Position numbers and translations under genes: made by a program
Part shown: positions 52,743-63,400 of the stretch, in pieces
Layout of the letters: each line of letters opens with the position of its first letter
How positions within the stretch are numbered: the stretch's first letter is position 1
The notes under the pieces: generated by a model
Databases searched by the model: none
What the model was told of the DNA's origin: nothing
What the model saw: only the letters and a program-made list of their open reading frames with translations
DNA from: Mycolicibacterium fallax
Lineage (GTDB): Bacteria; Actinomycetota; Actinomycetes; Mycobacteriales; Mycobacteriaceae
DNA: 64,000 bases
Direction of reading: 5' to 3'
NCBI RefSeq assembly: GCF_010726955.1
Contig: NZ_AP022603.1
Span: 1,674,001-1,738,000 of the forward strand

Positions 52743-54908
52743 CTAGACGATCAGCGGATCACGCGGCATCCCCAGGATACGTTCGGCGATCTGGTTGCGG
52801 GTCACCTCGGAGGTACCACCGGCGATCGCCATCGCCCGCGCCCCCATCGCCACCTGCAGTGCAATCGCCGCGGATCCGTCGAGCAGGGTGGCATCCGGGC
52901 CCAACAGACCACACCAGATCGCCCCGAACTCTCCCATGTGCTCGGCGAGCTTGAGCTTGGTGATGTTGCCCTCCGGGCCGGGCCCGGCGCCCTCGATGCT
53001 CCGCACCGCCCGGCGCAGGTTCAGCAGCCGGATCGCGTGATGCTCGGCGATGAACCCGCCGGTGCGAATCTTGGCCCCGGCCAACCGATCGCCGTACTCG
53101 GCAACCAACGGGATCAGCGCCGCCGGATCGACACCGCCGATGCCCGCACCACCGCCGATGCTGACCCGTTCGTTGCCCAGCGTTGCCCGGGCCACCGTCC
53201 AGCCGCCGTTGGGCTCGCCCACCACGTCCTCGTCGGGCACGAACACGTCGTTGAAGAAGACCTCGTTGAACTCCGAACCGCCACTGAGCATCCGCAGCGG
53301 CCGCACCTGCACCCCGGGGGCCTGCATGTCGACGATCACCGTGGTGATACCGGCGTGCTTGCCGGCATCCGGGTCGGTGCGCACGGTGGCCAGGCCGCGC
53401 TGGCAGTAATGCGCGCCGCTGGTCCACACCTTCTGCCCGTTGATCTTCCAGCCGCCGTCCACCCGGACCGCGCGGGTCTTGATGGCCGCGGCGTCCGAGC
53501 CCGCCTCCGGCTCGGAGAACAGCTGGCACCAAATCTCTTCCTTGCGCAGCGCCTTCTCGACGAATCGCTCGATCTGCCAAGGAGTTCCGTGCTGGATCAG
53601 GGTCAGCACCACCCACCCGGTGATGCCGTAATCGGGCCGTTTGATGCCCGCCGCGCGGAACTCCTCGTCGATCACCAGCTGCTCGACGGCGTCGGCGGCG
53701 CGGCCGAACGGCGTCGGCCAGTGCGGCATCAGGTAGCCGGTCCCGATCAGCTTCTCCAGCCGCTGCGCGTCGTCCAGCGCGGCGATCTCCGCCGCGTCGG
53801 CGCGCACCGCCACCCGCAGCTCGTCGGCCGAGACCGGCAGGTCCAGGCTGTTGGACCGGGTCACCCCCGCCGCGGTCAGCTCGAACAGGTCGGCCGCCGG
53901 CGGGTCCCCGCCCAGCAGCGCCCGCAGCGCCATCGCGCGCCGCCAATGCAGATGCGCGTCGTGCTCCCAGGTGTAGCCGATACCGCCATGCACCTGGATG
54001 TTCAGCTCGGCATTTTTGACATAGGCGCCGAAGACCTGGGCCGCCGCGGCGGCAGCCATCAACCGGAACGGTTCACCGCCGTCCTCGGCGGCGCGGGCGG
54101 CATCCCACGCCAGCGCGACCCCGGCCTCGGCGGCCACCGCCATGTTCGCGCAGTGGTGCTTGATCGCCTGGAAGGTGGCGATGGTCCGGCCGAACTGCTT
54201 GCGCACCTTGGCGTAGTCGACGGCGGTGTCCAGGCAGTCCGACGCCCCGCCGACGGCCTCGGCGGCCAGCAGCGTGCGCGCGTAGGCCAGCGCGGTGTCC
54301 CGGCCGCCGGGCAGCAGGTCCGCAGCGGTGACCGCAACGCCGTCGAGCCGGACGCGCCCCGAGCGGCGTGCCTGATCGAGGTTGTTGGCCATCTCGACGG
54401 ACACCCCGGCGCGATCGCGCTCCAGGATCAGCACGTCGGGTCCGGCGGCCAGCACCAGCAGATCGGCCAGCCCGGCCCCGAGCACCACCCCGGCGTCGCC
54501 GGAGGCCACGCCGCCGGAAACGGTGATGCTCCCGCCGAGTCCCACGCCGGCCACGGTGGAGCCGTCGACCAGGCCGGGCAGCAGTCGCCGGCGCTGGGCG
54601 TCGTCACCGAGGGCACCGATCGCGGCCGAGGCAGCGACGGTCGGCAAAAACGGGCCGGGCGCCACCGCGCGGCCGAACTCCTCGGCGACGACCACCAGCT
54701 CGGGCAGCCCGAAGCCGGAGCCGCCGTAGGCCTCATCGATGTGCAGGCCCAGCCAGCCCAGCTCGGCCAGCTGCGGCCAGAACGGCGGCAGCTCCTCGGC
54801 CGGAGCCTCCAGCAGCGCGCGGGCCGCACCGCGGGCACCCTGGCTGCCGAGGAAGTCGCGCACCACGGCGCCGAGTTCGCGGTGATCGTCGGTCAGCGCA
54901 ATACCCAT
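52743..54908 (-). CDS. fadE22: Double-length acyl-CoA dehydrogenase FadE22
   Basis: A 721-residue fusion of two acyl-CoA dehydrogenase modules, the same length as M. tuberculosis FadE22. Residues 1-350: DEAYGGSGFGLPELVVVAEEFG, DYAKVRKQFGRTIATFQAIKH, QVHGGIGYTWEHDAHLHWRR. Residues 370-721: ITGWVVLTLIQHGTPWQIER, FSEPEAGSDAAAIKTRAVRV, GQKVWTSGAHYC, and an end with AGGTSEVTRNQIAERILGMP. Fused pairs of this form replace alpha2beta2 acyl-CoA dehydrogenases that act on branched or steroid CoA esters. Electrons probably go to EtfBA. Start ATG 54908. It heads an operon with the SDR at 51841. Confidence 0.94.
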   Translation of the reverse strand: MGIALTDDHRELGAVVRDFLGSQGARGAARALLEAPAEELPPFWPQLAELGWLGLHIDEAYGGSGFGLPELVVVAEEFGRAVAPGPFLPTVAASAAIGALGDDAQRRRLLPGLVDGSTVAGVGLGGSITVSGGVASGDAGVVLGAGLADLLVLAAGPDVLILERDRAGVSVEMANNLDQARRSGRVRLDGVAVTAADLLPGGRDTALAYARTLLAAEAVGGASDCLDTAVDYAKVRKQFGRTIATFQAIKHHCANMAVAAEAGVALAWDAARAAEDGGEPFRLMAAAAAAQVFGAYVKNAELNIQVHGGIGYTWEHDAHLHWRRAMALRALLGGDPPAADLFELTAAGVTRSNSLDLPVSADELRVAVRADAAEIAALDDAQRLEKLIGTGYLMPHWPTPFGRAADAVEQLVIDEEFRAAGIKRPDYGITGWVVLTLIQHGTPWQIERFVEKALRKEEIWCQLFSEPEAGSDAAAIKTRAVRVDGGWKINGQKVWTSGAHYCQRGLATVRTDPDAGKHAGITTVIVDMQAPGVQVRPLRMLSGGSEFNEVFFNDVFVPDEDVVGEPNGGWTVARATLGNERVSIGGGAGIGGVDPAALIPLVAEYGDRLAGAKIRTGGFIAEHHAIRLLNLRRAVRSIEGAGPGPEGNITKLKLAEHMGEFGAIWCGLLGPDATLLDGSAAIALQVAMGARAMAIAGGTSEVTRNQIAERILGMPRDPLIV

Positions 54909-55036
54909 TGTTCAGCCTCCGCCGTGTCGAGGAACGTCTGCGATGCCCATCGAGCGTCAGCTGCCCGGGGCTCAGAGCTGAACGGAGTGTACTGAAGGAC
55001 CCGGCCGAGTTGACATCGGCCGGGTCCGCTGTGACG

Positions 55037-55795
55037 TCAGCGCGGGGCGAACCGCTGACCGGCGTCGAGCCGGATGCACTGACCGTTGAGCATCGGGTTG
55101 TCGACGATCGCGGCGGCCAGCTTCGCGAACTCCTCCGGCTTGCCCAGCCGCTTGGGGAATGCGGCGTCCTTGGTCAGCTGGGTGGCGAACTCGTCCGGGA
55201 TGCCCTTGGTCAGGCCGGTGGCAAAAAGGCTCGGGGCAATCGCCAGCGCCCGGATGCCGACCGAACCGAGGTCACGGGCCATCGTCAGGCACATCCCGGC
55301 GATGCCGGCCTTGGCCGCGGTGTAGGCGACCTGACCGATCTGGCCCTCGAATGCGGCGATCGAGGCGGTGTTGATGATGACCCCGCGCTCGTCTTCCTCC
55401 GGCTCATTCTTGGCCATGTGAGCTGCGGCGATCCGGCTGATGTTGAAGGACGCGACCAGGTTCAGGTCGATCACGCTGCGGAAGGTGTCCAGGCTGTGCG
55501 GGCCGTTCTTGCCCAGCGTCTTCTCCGCGACGCCGCCGCCGGCGGTGGTGATGATGACGTGCAGGCCGCCCAGCTCGGCGACCGCGGCGTCGATGGTCTG
55601 CTCGGTGCCGGCAAAGTCGGTGACGTCGACGGCGTAGAACTTGCCGCCCACCCCCTCGGCGACCTCCTTGCCGTCGGAGCCCTCCCGGTCGAGCACCGCG
55701 ACCGAGGCGCCCCTGGCCGCCAGCAGCTCCGCAGAGGCCCGGCCCATGCCGGACGCGCCGCCGATGACGATGACCTTCTTGCCATTGATATCCAT
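55037..55795 (-). CDS. 3-hydroxyacyl-CoA dehydrogenase type 2-like SDR
   Basis: A 252-residue SDR of the HSD17B10-like type. ATG at 55795 (MDINGKKVIVIGGASGMGRA); an ATG two codons earlier (55801) is equally possible. The cofactor motif is GGASGMG, the strand-2 Asp is in AVLDREGSDG (NAD), NNAG is TTAGGG, Ser in NTASIAAFEG, and YTAAKAGIAGM holds Tyr-x3-Lys. HSD10-type enzymes oxidise 3-hydroxyacyl-CoA or steroid alcohols, fitting the nearby fadE22. It ends 128 bp downstream of the fadE22 start and is transcribed towards it. Confidence 0.9.
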   Translation of the reverse strand: MDINGKKVIVIGGASGMGRASAELLAARGASVAVLDREGSDGKEVAEGVGGKFYAVDVTDFAGTEQTIDAAVAELGGLHVIITTAGGGVAEKTLGKNGPHSLDTFRSVIDLNLVASFNISRIAAAHMAKNEPEEDERGVIINTASIAAFEGQIGQVAYTAAKAGIAGMCLTMARDLGSVGIRALAIAPSLFATGLTKGIPDEFATQLTKDAAFPKRLGKPEEFAKLAAAIVDNPMLNGQCIRLDAGQRFAPR

Positions 55796-56031
55796 GTGCA
55801 CCTTCTTCCGAGGATCTGTGTGACTGACAAAATACCGCTTCAGTGTAAAGGTCGGCGATGCCCCCCGGCCGGGGCGCAGTCGCCATCACGGCGAGCGGGT
55901 GTTCGCCGCCGCGCCGGTGACAGGCAATCGGCGCTCCGGCACCCGGCGTCGACGGCAGAAGTTCCCCGCCGCCGACCCGCTGGTGACAAGATCAATCCAC
56001 TTTCGCATCCCGAACCCGGAGGTTCAGACCC

Positions 56032-58317
56032 GTGGCATCACCGTCGACCGTGCTGCCGGAGCAGCCCGAATCGACTCCCGGCGAGATCACCCATATCCGC
56101 ACCGACCCCGGGCAGCCGCCGGTGGCGATCATCGACCGCTCCCCCATCACGCTGCGGCATCGGCTGATCTTCGCCGCGATCGCGCTGCTGGCCGCGGTGT
56201 CCTGGGCGGTCATCGCGTTCGCCCGCGGCGAGACGGTCAACGCGGTGTGGTTTGTGCTCGCCGCGATCTGCAGCTACGTCATCGGCTACCGGTTCTACGC
56301 CCGGCTGGTCGAGCAGAAGATCGTCAAGCCGCGCGACGATCGCGCCACCCCGGCCGAGGAGTACGAGAACGGCACCGACTACATGCCCACCGACCGGCGG
56401 GTGATGTTCGGGCACCACTTCGCCGCCATCGCCGGGGCCGGGCCGCTGGTCGGGCCGGTGCTGGCCATGCAGATGGGCTACCTGCCGGGCACCATCTGGA
56501 TCATCATCGGCGCGGTGTTCGCCGGCTGCGTCCAGGATTTCCTGGTGCTGTCGATCTCGGTGCGACGCCGCGGCCGCTCGCTGGGCCAGATGGCCCGCGA
56601 CGAGTTCGGCGCGATCGGCGGCGCGGCCGCCATCCTGGCCGTGCTGAGCATCATGGTGATCCTGCTGGCGGTGCTGGCGCTGGTGGTGGTCAATGCGCTG
56701 GCGGAGAGCCCGTGGGGGGTGTTCTCCATCGCGATGACCATCCCGATTGCCATGCTGATGGGGTTGTACCTGCGGTTCGCCCGGCCCGGCCGGATCTCCG
56801 AGGTGTCCCTGATCGGGGTGGTGCTGCTGCTGCTGGCCGTCGTCGCCGGAGGCTGGGTGGCCGACACCGAATGGGGCGCGAACTGGTTCACCCTGTCCAA
56901 GGTCACCCTGAGCTGGTGCATCATCGGCTACGGCCTGGCCGCCTCGGTGCTGCCGGTGTGGTTCCTGCTGGCGCCGCGCGACTACCTGTCGACCTTCATG
57001 AAGGTCGGCACCATCGCCCTGCTGGCCGTCGGGATCCTGCTGGCCCGCCCGGTGATGGACGCCCCGGCGATCTCGCAGTTCGCCTCCCGCGGCGACGGGC
57101 CGGTGTTCGCCGGCTCGCTGTTCCCGTTCCTGTTCATCACCATCGCCTGCGGTGCGCTGTCGGGCTTCCACGCGCTGATCTCCTCCGGCACCTCCCCGAA
57201 GCTGCTGGAGAAGGAAGGCCAGATGCGGCTGATCGGCTACGGCGGCATGCTGATCGAGTCGTTCGTGGCGATCATGGCGCTGATCACCGCGGCCATCCTC
57301 AACCAGCACCTGTACTTCGTCCTCAACGCGCCGACCGCGGCCACCGGGACCACCGCCGCCTCGGCCGCCGACTACGTCAACGGCCTGGGACTGTCCGGGG
57401 CGCCGATCACGCCCGAGGAGATCACCGCCACGGCCCAGAGCGTCGGCGAGGAATCCATCATCTCCCGCACCGGTGGGGCGCCGACGCTGGCGCTGGGCAT
57501 GGCCGAGGTACTGCACCAGGTGTTCGGCGGCGCCTCGATGAAGGCGTTCTGGTACCACTTCGCGATCATGTTCGAGGCGCTGTTCATTCTGACCACCGTC
57601 GACGCCGGCACCCGGGTGGCCCGGTTCATGCTTTCCGACGGCCTGGGCAATCTTGGTGGCCCGTTCCGCCGGCTGCGCGACCCGAGCTGGCGGATCGGCG
57701 CCTGGGTGTGCAGCGTCCTGGTGGTGGCGGCCTGGGGTTCGATCCTGTTGATGGGCGTGACCGATCCGCTCGGCGGGATCAACACGCTGTTCCCGCTGTT
57801 CGGCATCGCCAATCAGCTGCTGGCGGCGATCGCGCTGACCGTGGTCACCGTGGTGGTGATCAAACGCGGGCTGCTGCGCTGGGCCTGGATCCCCGGACTG
57901 CCGTTGGCCTGGGACCTGGTTGTCACCATGACGGCGTCCTGGCAGAAAATCTTCTCCGCCGACCCGAAACTCGGCTACTGGAAGCAACATTCGCTCTATG
58001 TCGCGGCCCGTGATGCCGGCGCCGGCAGCTTCGGCGCGGCCAAGGACCCACACCAGATCGACGCGGTCATCCGCAACACCTTCATCCAGGGTTCGCTGTC
58101 GATCGTCTTCGCGGTGTTGGTGCTCGTCGTCGTCGGCGTCGGGGTCGTCGTCGCGGTACGCGCGCTGCGCGGCTCCGGCCCCCCGCTGACCGAAGACCCC
58201 CCGGTGCCCTCGCACCTGTTCGCCCCGTCGGGCCTGATCCCGACCGCCGCGGAGAAGGAGGTGGCCAAGCAGTGGGACGACTATTCGCGCGCACCCGCCA
58301 CGTCGCGCGCCAGATAG
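56032..58317 (+). CDS. cstA: CstA-family peptide/pyruvate transporter
   Basis: A 761-residue carbon-starvation protein A. GTG start at 56032. About 16 to 18 membrane helices; family motifs YRFYARLVEQKIVKPRDDRA-type N-terminus, GHHFAAIAGAGPLVGPVLAM, QDFLVLSISVRRRGRSLGQM, CGALSGFHALISSGTSPKLL and TTVDAGTRVARFMLSD. CstA relatives import peptides or pyruvate in starvation. It is followed by a YbdD-like gene overlapping by 46 bp, the usual pair. The 230-bp gap before the gene holds no feature I can name. Confidence 0.95.
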   Translation: MASPSTVLPEQPESTPGEITHIRTDPGQPPVAIIDRSPITLRHRLIFAAIALLAAVSWAVIAFARGETVNAVWFVLAAICSYVIGYRFYARLVEQKIVKPRDDRATPAEEYENGTDYMPTDRRVMFGHHFAAIAGAGPLVGPVLAMQMGYLPGTIWIIIGAVFAGCVQDFLVLSISVRRRGRSLGQMARDEFGAIGGAAAILAVLSIMVILLAVLALVVVNALAESPWGVFSIAMTIPIAMLMGLYLRFARPGRISEVSLIGVVLLLLAVVAGGWVADTEWGANWFTLSKVTLSWCIIGYGLAASVLPVWFLLAPRDYLSTFMKVGTIALLAVGILLARPVMDAPAISQFASRGDGPVFAGSLFPFLFITIACGALSGFHALISSGTSPKLLEKEGQMRLIGYGGMLIESFVAIMALITAAILNQHLYFVLNAPTAATGTTAASAADYVNGLGLSGAPITPEEITATAQSVGEESIISRTGGAPTLALGMAEVLHQVFGGASMKAFWYHFAIMFEALFILTTVDAGTRVARFMLSDGLGNLGGPFRRLRDPSWRIGAWVCSVLVVAAWGSILLMGVTDPLGGINTLFPLFGIANQLLAAIALTVVTVVVIKRGLLRWAWIPGLPLAWDLVVTMTASWQKIFSADPKLGYWKQHSLYVAARDAGAGSFGAAKDPHQIDAVIRNTFIQGSLSIVFAVLVLVVVGVGVVVAVRALRGSGPPLTEDPPVPSHLFAPSGLIPTAAEKEVAKQWDDYSRAPATSRAR

Positions 58318-58475
58318 CGTGGTATTTCGGGGCCCTGATGGGCGACGACCACTACCGGCGGTACGTCGCGCACCGCCAGCGCAGCCACCCGGGCGAGCCG
58401 GTGTGCACCGAGGCCGAATACTGGCGAATGCGCCACGCGGCCGCCGATGCGCAGCCCGGGGCCCGCTGCTGTTAG
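58272..58475 (+). CDS. YbdD/YjiX-family small protein
   Basis: A 67-residue protein of the YbdD/YjiX (DUF466) family. GTG start at 58272, inside the last 46 bp of cstA in another frame. The family pattern is ARQIAWYFGALMGDDHYRRY, VAHRQRSHPGEPVCTEAEYW and RMRH. In enterobacteria such proteins accompany CstA/BtsT transporters and are needed for uptake activity. The overlap implies coupled expression. The Cys pair at the C-terminus (ARCC) is not a general family feature. Confidence 0.85.
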   Translation: MGRLFARTRHVARQIAWYFGALMGDDHYRRYVAHRQRSHPGEPVCTEAEYWRMRHAAADAQPGARCC

Positions 58476-58505
58476 GTTCGCGGAATGTCCAGCGCGCCTG
58501 ATATT

Positions 58506-58521
58506 CTGGACATGTGTCCAG
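58506..58521 (+). promoter_or_regulatory. CTGGAC/GTCCAG dyad upstream of ferredoxin reductase
   Basis: CTGGACATGTGTCCAG, a 7-bp dyad with a TG centre, preceded by TATT (TATTCTGGAC). An almost identical sequence lies at 63564-63579 before the LLM gene. It overlaps the likely -10 region 30 bp before the ATG. Additional TGTCCA half-sites flank it. Confidence 0.7.
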
Positions 58522-58551
58522 TCTGATGTCCAACTACCGCGACGGGTGCCA

Positions 58552-60150
58552 ATGACCTACGTCATCACGCAAAACTGCTGCAAGGACGCCAGCTGCGTGC
58601 CGGTGTGCCCGGTCGACTGCATCCGGCCCGTCGACGGCGCCGGCGACACCGAGATGCTCTACATCGACCCGGAGGCCTGCATCGACTGCGGCGCCTGCGC
58701 CGAGGAATGCCCGGTGGAGGCGATCTACTACGAGGACGACCTGCCGGAATCGCAGGTCCGCTACCGCGACATCGCCGCCGACTACTTCCGGGCCCACCCC
58801 CTGACCGCCGACAACACCCCCGAACCGCGCCCGCACGCCCCGGTGCAGCCGGGCGCGCTGCGGATCGCCGTCGTCGGCGCCGGCCCGGCGGCCTGCTACG
58901 CGGCCGCCGAACTGCTCGAGGTCGACGGCGTCGAGGTGGACCTGTTTGAGCGGCTGCCCACCCCGTTCGGCCTGATCCGCGCCGGCGTCGCACCCGATCA
59001 CCAGCGCACCAAATCGATCGCCGACATGTTCTCCCTGGCGTTCACCAACCGCCGGTTCGGCTGCCACCTCAACGTGGAGATCGGCGAGCGGTTCGGTCAC
59101 GCGGATCTGCTGGCCCACCACCACGCGGTCATCTACGCCGTCGGCGCGCCGAGCAGCAGGGACCTCGGGATCCCCGGCGAAGGGCTTCCGGGCAGTCACC
59201 CGGCGGCCGACTTCGTCGGCTGGTACAACGGCCATCCCGATCACAGCGACCGCGGATTCGACCTGTCCGGGCAGCGCGCGGTGATCATCGGCAATGGCAA
59301 CGTGACGCTGGATGCGGCGCGGGCCCTGCTGATGTCCCGGGACGAATTGACCGCCACCGACATCGCCGACCACGCGCTGGAGGCGCTGTCCGACAGCGCG
59401 ATCGAGGAGGTGGTGGTGCTGGGCCGGCGCGGCCCGCGCGACGCCGCGTTCTCCGTCGGGGAGTTCCTGGCGCTGGGCGACCTGCCCGGGATCGACGTCA
59501 TCATCGACGCGGACTGCGACCTGTCGCCCGGACCGGACGACGACGTCGAGACCGCGATGAAGCTGACCGTCGCACGCGAATACCGCGACCGCGCACCGGT
59601 TCCCGGCAACAAGCGGGTGGTGTTCCGGTTCCACTGCGCGCCGGTCGCCATCGAGGGCGACGATGCGGTCACCGGGATTCGGCTGCGCGACACCAGGACC
59701 GACGCCGACGCCGGGGTGCTGCCGGCATCGCTGGTGCTGCGCTCGATCGGCTATCGCGGCACCCCGATGCCCGACCTGCCCTTCGATGAGGCCACCGGCA
59801 CCATCCCCAACGACGGCGGACGCGTCGTCGCCGACGCCGCGGCGCTGCCCGGGGTCTACGTGACGGGCTGGATCAAGCGCGGGCCGCGCGGGGTGATCGG
59901 CACCAACCGGACCTGCGCGGCGCAGACCGTCGCCGCGCTGTGGGCGGACTTCGACGCCGGGGTGCTGACCCGCGACGTCGCGGACCGGGCCGCGCTGACC
60001 GCGACGCTGGCCGATCGCGGCCTCGCCGAGGTGGACTGGAGCGGTTGGCGCGCGATCGACAAGGCCGAGCGCGGCCGCGGCGCCGACGGCCGGCGACCGC
60101 GGGTGAAGTTCGTGACGGTCGAGGAGTTGCTGGCGGCGTCCCGGCCGTAG
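58552..60150 (+). CDS. Ferredoxin-ferredoxin-NADP reductase fusion (FprB-like)
   Basis: A 532-residue protein. ATG at 58552. The N-terminal 100 residues form a bacterial ferredoxin with two Cys motifs: CCKDASCVPVCPVDC (seven-iron-type) and CIDCGACAEECPVEA. The rest is an FAD/NADP reductase of the adrenodoxin-reductase type: VVGAGPAACYAAAELL, VDLFERLPTPFGLIRAGVAPDH, VIIGNGNVTLDAARAL and GWIKRGPRGVIGTNR. M. tuberculosis FprB has the same architecture. It can supply electrons to P450s or Rieske oxygenases; the Rieske gene at 62.4 kb and the shared dyad make that pairing an attractive inference. Confidence 0.93.
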   Translation: MTYVITQNCCKDASCVPVCPVDCIRPVDGAGDTEMLYIDPEACIDCGACAEECPVEAIYYEDDLPESQVRYRDIAADYFRAHPLTADNTPEPRPHAPVQPGALRIAVVGAGPAACYAAAELLEVDGVEVDLFERLPTPFGLIRAGVAPDHQRTKSIADMFSLAFTNRRFGCHLNVEIGERFGHADLLAHHHAVIYAVGAPSSRDLGIPGEGLPGSHPAADFVGWYNGHPDHSDRGFDLSGQRAVIIGNGNVTLDAARALLMSRDELTATDIADHALEALSDSAIEEVVVLGRRGPRDAAFSVGEFLALGDLPGIDVIIDADCDLSPGPDDDVETAMKLTVAREYRDRAPVPGNKRVVFRFHCAPVAIEGDDAVTGIRLRDTRTDADAGVLPASLVLRSIGYRGTPMPDLPFDEATGTIPNDGGRVVADAAALPGVYVTGWIKRGPRGVIGTNRTCAAQTVAALWADFDAGVLTRDVADRAALTATLADRGLAEVDWSGWRAIDKAERGRGADGRRPRVKFVTVEELLAASRP

Positions 60151-60154
60151 CCGC

Positions 60155-61036
<882 letters not shown>

Positions 61037-61259
61037 CGGCGTCGTCGCTTCCTTGCAGGTTGGGCCTTTGCCCCGCGCGGGGCCGACACCATTGTCCCGG
61101 CCGCGCACCGGGCCTGCGCGGCAGGGTCCGCCCGGGCGTGTCCCCGGCCGGTGCCGCCGCCGGGAGCCGCCGCCGGGACTCCGCCCAGCGCGCACTTGTG
61201 TACACCCGCGCCGGCGTGTCGCGGACACAGCTGCGCGCTCGCCGCACCAGCCCCGGCAG

Positions 61260-62339
61260 CTACTTCTTGAAGCGCCCGGCGAAGGCCCGCAGCGGCAGGT
61301 CGTTGCTGGTGACGATGCCCGGCGGCGCGGCAACCACCGCGGCGATCGAGTGCAGCGCGGGCATCCCGGTGACCGTCATGCCGATGGAGGCGAAGCTGGT
61401 CGGATCCGACAGGTCCACCCCCGGCTTCGGGAACACCATGTGCTTGTTGTAGATCATCGGATCGCCGGTGATTCGGGTGATGTAGCAGCCCTTGATGTTC
61501 CAGCTCGGGTCGGTGTGCGGGGTCATCTGCCACTCCAGGTGCGTCTCCACCCGCGGCACGCCGTCGACCATGCCCTGGTACTTGAGGTAGTTGCCGCCGA
61601 GGGAGCCCTTCGGCAGCGTGTACCAGCCCAGGTCGACGTCGCGGGTGCAAGCGCCCAGCTCGTACTGGAAACGCACCTCGTCGAGTTCCAGCTCGAAGGC
61701 GTCGGCCATCATCAGCACACTGTCGGCGAACACCCGGGTGTACTTCTCCAGCTTGCCGGGGATCTCCGGATCGTCGACGGGCTGGCCGTAGCCGACCTCG
61801 ATCCAGGTGTCGCGGGAGTGATGACACGACACGTCCACCGACTCGATGGTGGTCACGTTCTCGATCTCCGCGACGTCCGCCGAGCAGACGATGCCCAGAA
61901 TCTGGTTCAGCCCCGGGTTCATCCCGGTCCCGTAGAACGTCGCGCCACCCTTCGCACAGGCCTGTTGCAGCAGCACCGACACCGGCTGCCCGGACGGGTG
62001 CGGGTGGTTGTGGTCGCGATGCCAGCCGGTGATCCAGTCGGCGGTGGTCACGATGTTGATGCCGGCCTCCAGCACCCGGACGTAGAGGTCCTCGTCGGGG
62101 AACACCCCGTGGAAGGTCAGCACGTCGGGCCGGGCGGCCAGGATCTCCTCGACGGTGCCGGTGGTGGTGACCCCGTTGGGCGCCTGCCCAACCAGTTCTC
62201 CGGCGTCGCGCCCGATCTTCTCCGGCGAATAACAGTGCACCCCAACCAATTCCAGGCCCGGCTCGGCGGCGATGCGTTTGATCATCTCGGAGCCAACGTT
62301 GCCGGTGGCCACCTGGAATACCCGGATGGGAGCGGTCAT
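61260..62339 (-). CDS. Dihydrodipicolinate-reductase-fold NAD(P)-dependent dehydrogenase
   Basis: A 359-residue protein with a DapB-like N-terminal Rossmann domain: MTAPIRVFQVATGNVGSEMI, ELVGVHCYSPEKIGRDAGEL and ADWITGWHRDHNHPH. The central GTGMNPGLNQILGIVCSADV and the C-terminal domain match the mycobacterial and rhodococcal family of DapB-related amino-acid or ketone dehydrogenases (2,4-diaminopentanoate dehydrogenase-like), not the lysine enzyme DapB, which is about 245 residues. The substrate is unknown. It follows the Rieske oxygenase gene by 20 bp on the minus strand, so it may act in the same catabolic route. Confidence 0.85.
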   Translation of the reverse strand: MTAPIRVFQVATGNVGSEMIKRIAAEPGLELVGVHCYSPEKIGRDAGELVGQAPNGVTTTGTVEEILAARPDVLTFHGVFPDEDLYVRVLEAGINIVTTADWITGWHRDHNHPHPSGQPVSVLLQQACAKGGATFYGTGMNPGLNQILGIVCSADVAEIENVTTIESVDVSCHHSRDTWIEVGYGQPVDDPEIPGKLEKYTRVFADSVLMMADAFELELDEVRFQYELGACTRDVDLGWYTLPKGSLGGNYLKYQGMVDGVPRVETHLEWQMTPHTDPSWNIKGCYITRITGDPMIYNKHMVFPKPGVDLSDPTSFASIGMTVTGMPALHSIAAVVAAPPGIVTSNDLPLRAFAGRFKK

Positions 62340-62359
62340 GGTGTGCCTTTCTCGAGGTG

Positions 62360-63370
62360 TCAGGCCGGATCAGCGGCGACGGCCGGTGCGGCCGCATCGG
62401 GGTAGAACTGCCGGGCCCAGTCCCGGATCGCGGTGAAACCGGAATGCTCGGATCCGGTCAGCGCCGGCGAAGCGGAATAGCGTTGGTGTGACCAGATCTC
62501 GATGTCCTGGCGGAACTGGCGGATGATCTCGAGGCCGAATTCCTCGGCGCGCAGCGCCGCCCGTTCGCCGTCCTTGCCCGGCGTCCGGCCGATGTAGACA
62601 CTGAACCGGACGTCGGAGGTGGTGTCGTCGACCGGGGTGATGCACGAGATGGTGCGGTTGTCGATCATTCCCCAGCTTTTGGTGACCGCGATGCCGAGTC
62701 CGCCGTTGATGGCCTGCACCCCGCTGTTCACATCCTCGATCCGCTGGCCGTCATCGCCCTCGAACGTGATGGTGAAGTCGACGTAGGACACCGGATCGTC
62801 GAAGTCGTGGCGGGTGAACACCGGGTTGATCGGGGTCTTGTGCACGAACTTGAAATGCGCGGCGTCGACGCCATTTTCCAGCACGTACTGCGGGTGCATG
62901 GCCAGCGCCGGTTCGAAGAGCCGTTGTTGCCGGTAGTAGTCCCCGGCACCGGAACCGTCACCGAACCCGGCGAACACATCGGGTGCCTCGAAGAACGGTT
63001 CGCGGCCCGCGGCGTCGTGCCAGATGTAGACCGAGGCGTTGCGTTCCACCGCCGGAAAGGTGCGGATGCGACGGCCACGGTTGGGCCGGTCCTCGTACGG
63101 GATGCACACGTTGCGCCCCTCGGCGTTCCACTGCCAGCCGTGAAACGGGCACTGCAGGTTCTCCCCGGTCACGGTGCCACCGTGCCCAAGATGCGCCCCG
63201 AGGTGCTCGCAGTAGGCGCCCATCACGGTGATCCGCCCGGACTCGGCGCGCCAGGCAACCAGGTCCTGGCCGAAGTAGGTCATCCGATGGACCGCGCCGA
63301 CGGCGATCTCGTCGGACCAGGCGACCTGGAACCAGCCGGTCGGCTTCATCGACAACGGCGGACTGGGCAT
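62360..63370 (-). CDS. Rieske oxygenase (KshA-like)
   Basis: A 336-residue Rieske non-heme iron oxygenase. The [2Fe-2S] ligands are Cys54 and His56 (CEHLGAHLGHG) and Cys74 and His77 (CPFHGWQW). The catalytic domain includes NGVDAAHFKFVHK with His ligands to the mononuclear iron, and an acidic bridge further on. The overall form resembles the oxygenase of 3-ketosteroid 9-alpha-hydroxylase (KshA) and related mycobacterial enzymes; the preferred steroid or lipid is not known. ATG at 63370; an ATG at 63349 is alternative. It needs a reductase, possibly the FprB-like protein. It is divergent from the LLM gene. Confidence 0.9.
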   Translation of the reverse strand: MPSPPLSMKPTGWFQVAWSDEIAVGAVHRMTYFGQDLVAWRAESGRITVMGAYCEHLGAHLGHGGTVTGENLQCPFHGWQWNAEGRNVCIPYEDRPNRGRRIRTFPAVERNASVYIWHDAAGREPFFEAPDVFAGFGDGSGAGDYYRQQRLFEPALAMHPQYVLENGVDAAHFKFVHKTPINPVFTRHDFDDPVSYVDFTITFEGDDGQRIEDVNSGVQAINGGLGIAVTKSWGMIDNRTISCITPVDDTTSDVRFSVYIGRTPGKDGERAALRAEEFGLEIIRQFRQDIEIWSHQRYSASPALTGSEHSGFTAIRDWARQFYPDAAAPAVAADPA

Positions 63371-63400
63371 CGCGACCTTCCTCCCGCTCGGCGGCGCTGA

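Noticed and set aside
52938..54995. A 685-codon plus-strand open frame opposite fadE22
   Set aside because: It is a shadow frame without domain content; FadE22 motifs on the minus strand are unmistakable.
56038..58533. An 831-codon minus-strand open frame opposite cstA
   Set aside because: The translation is His/Arg/Gln/Gly-rich low complexity with no motif, while the plus strand is clearly CstA. Long antisense frames are expected at this GC content.
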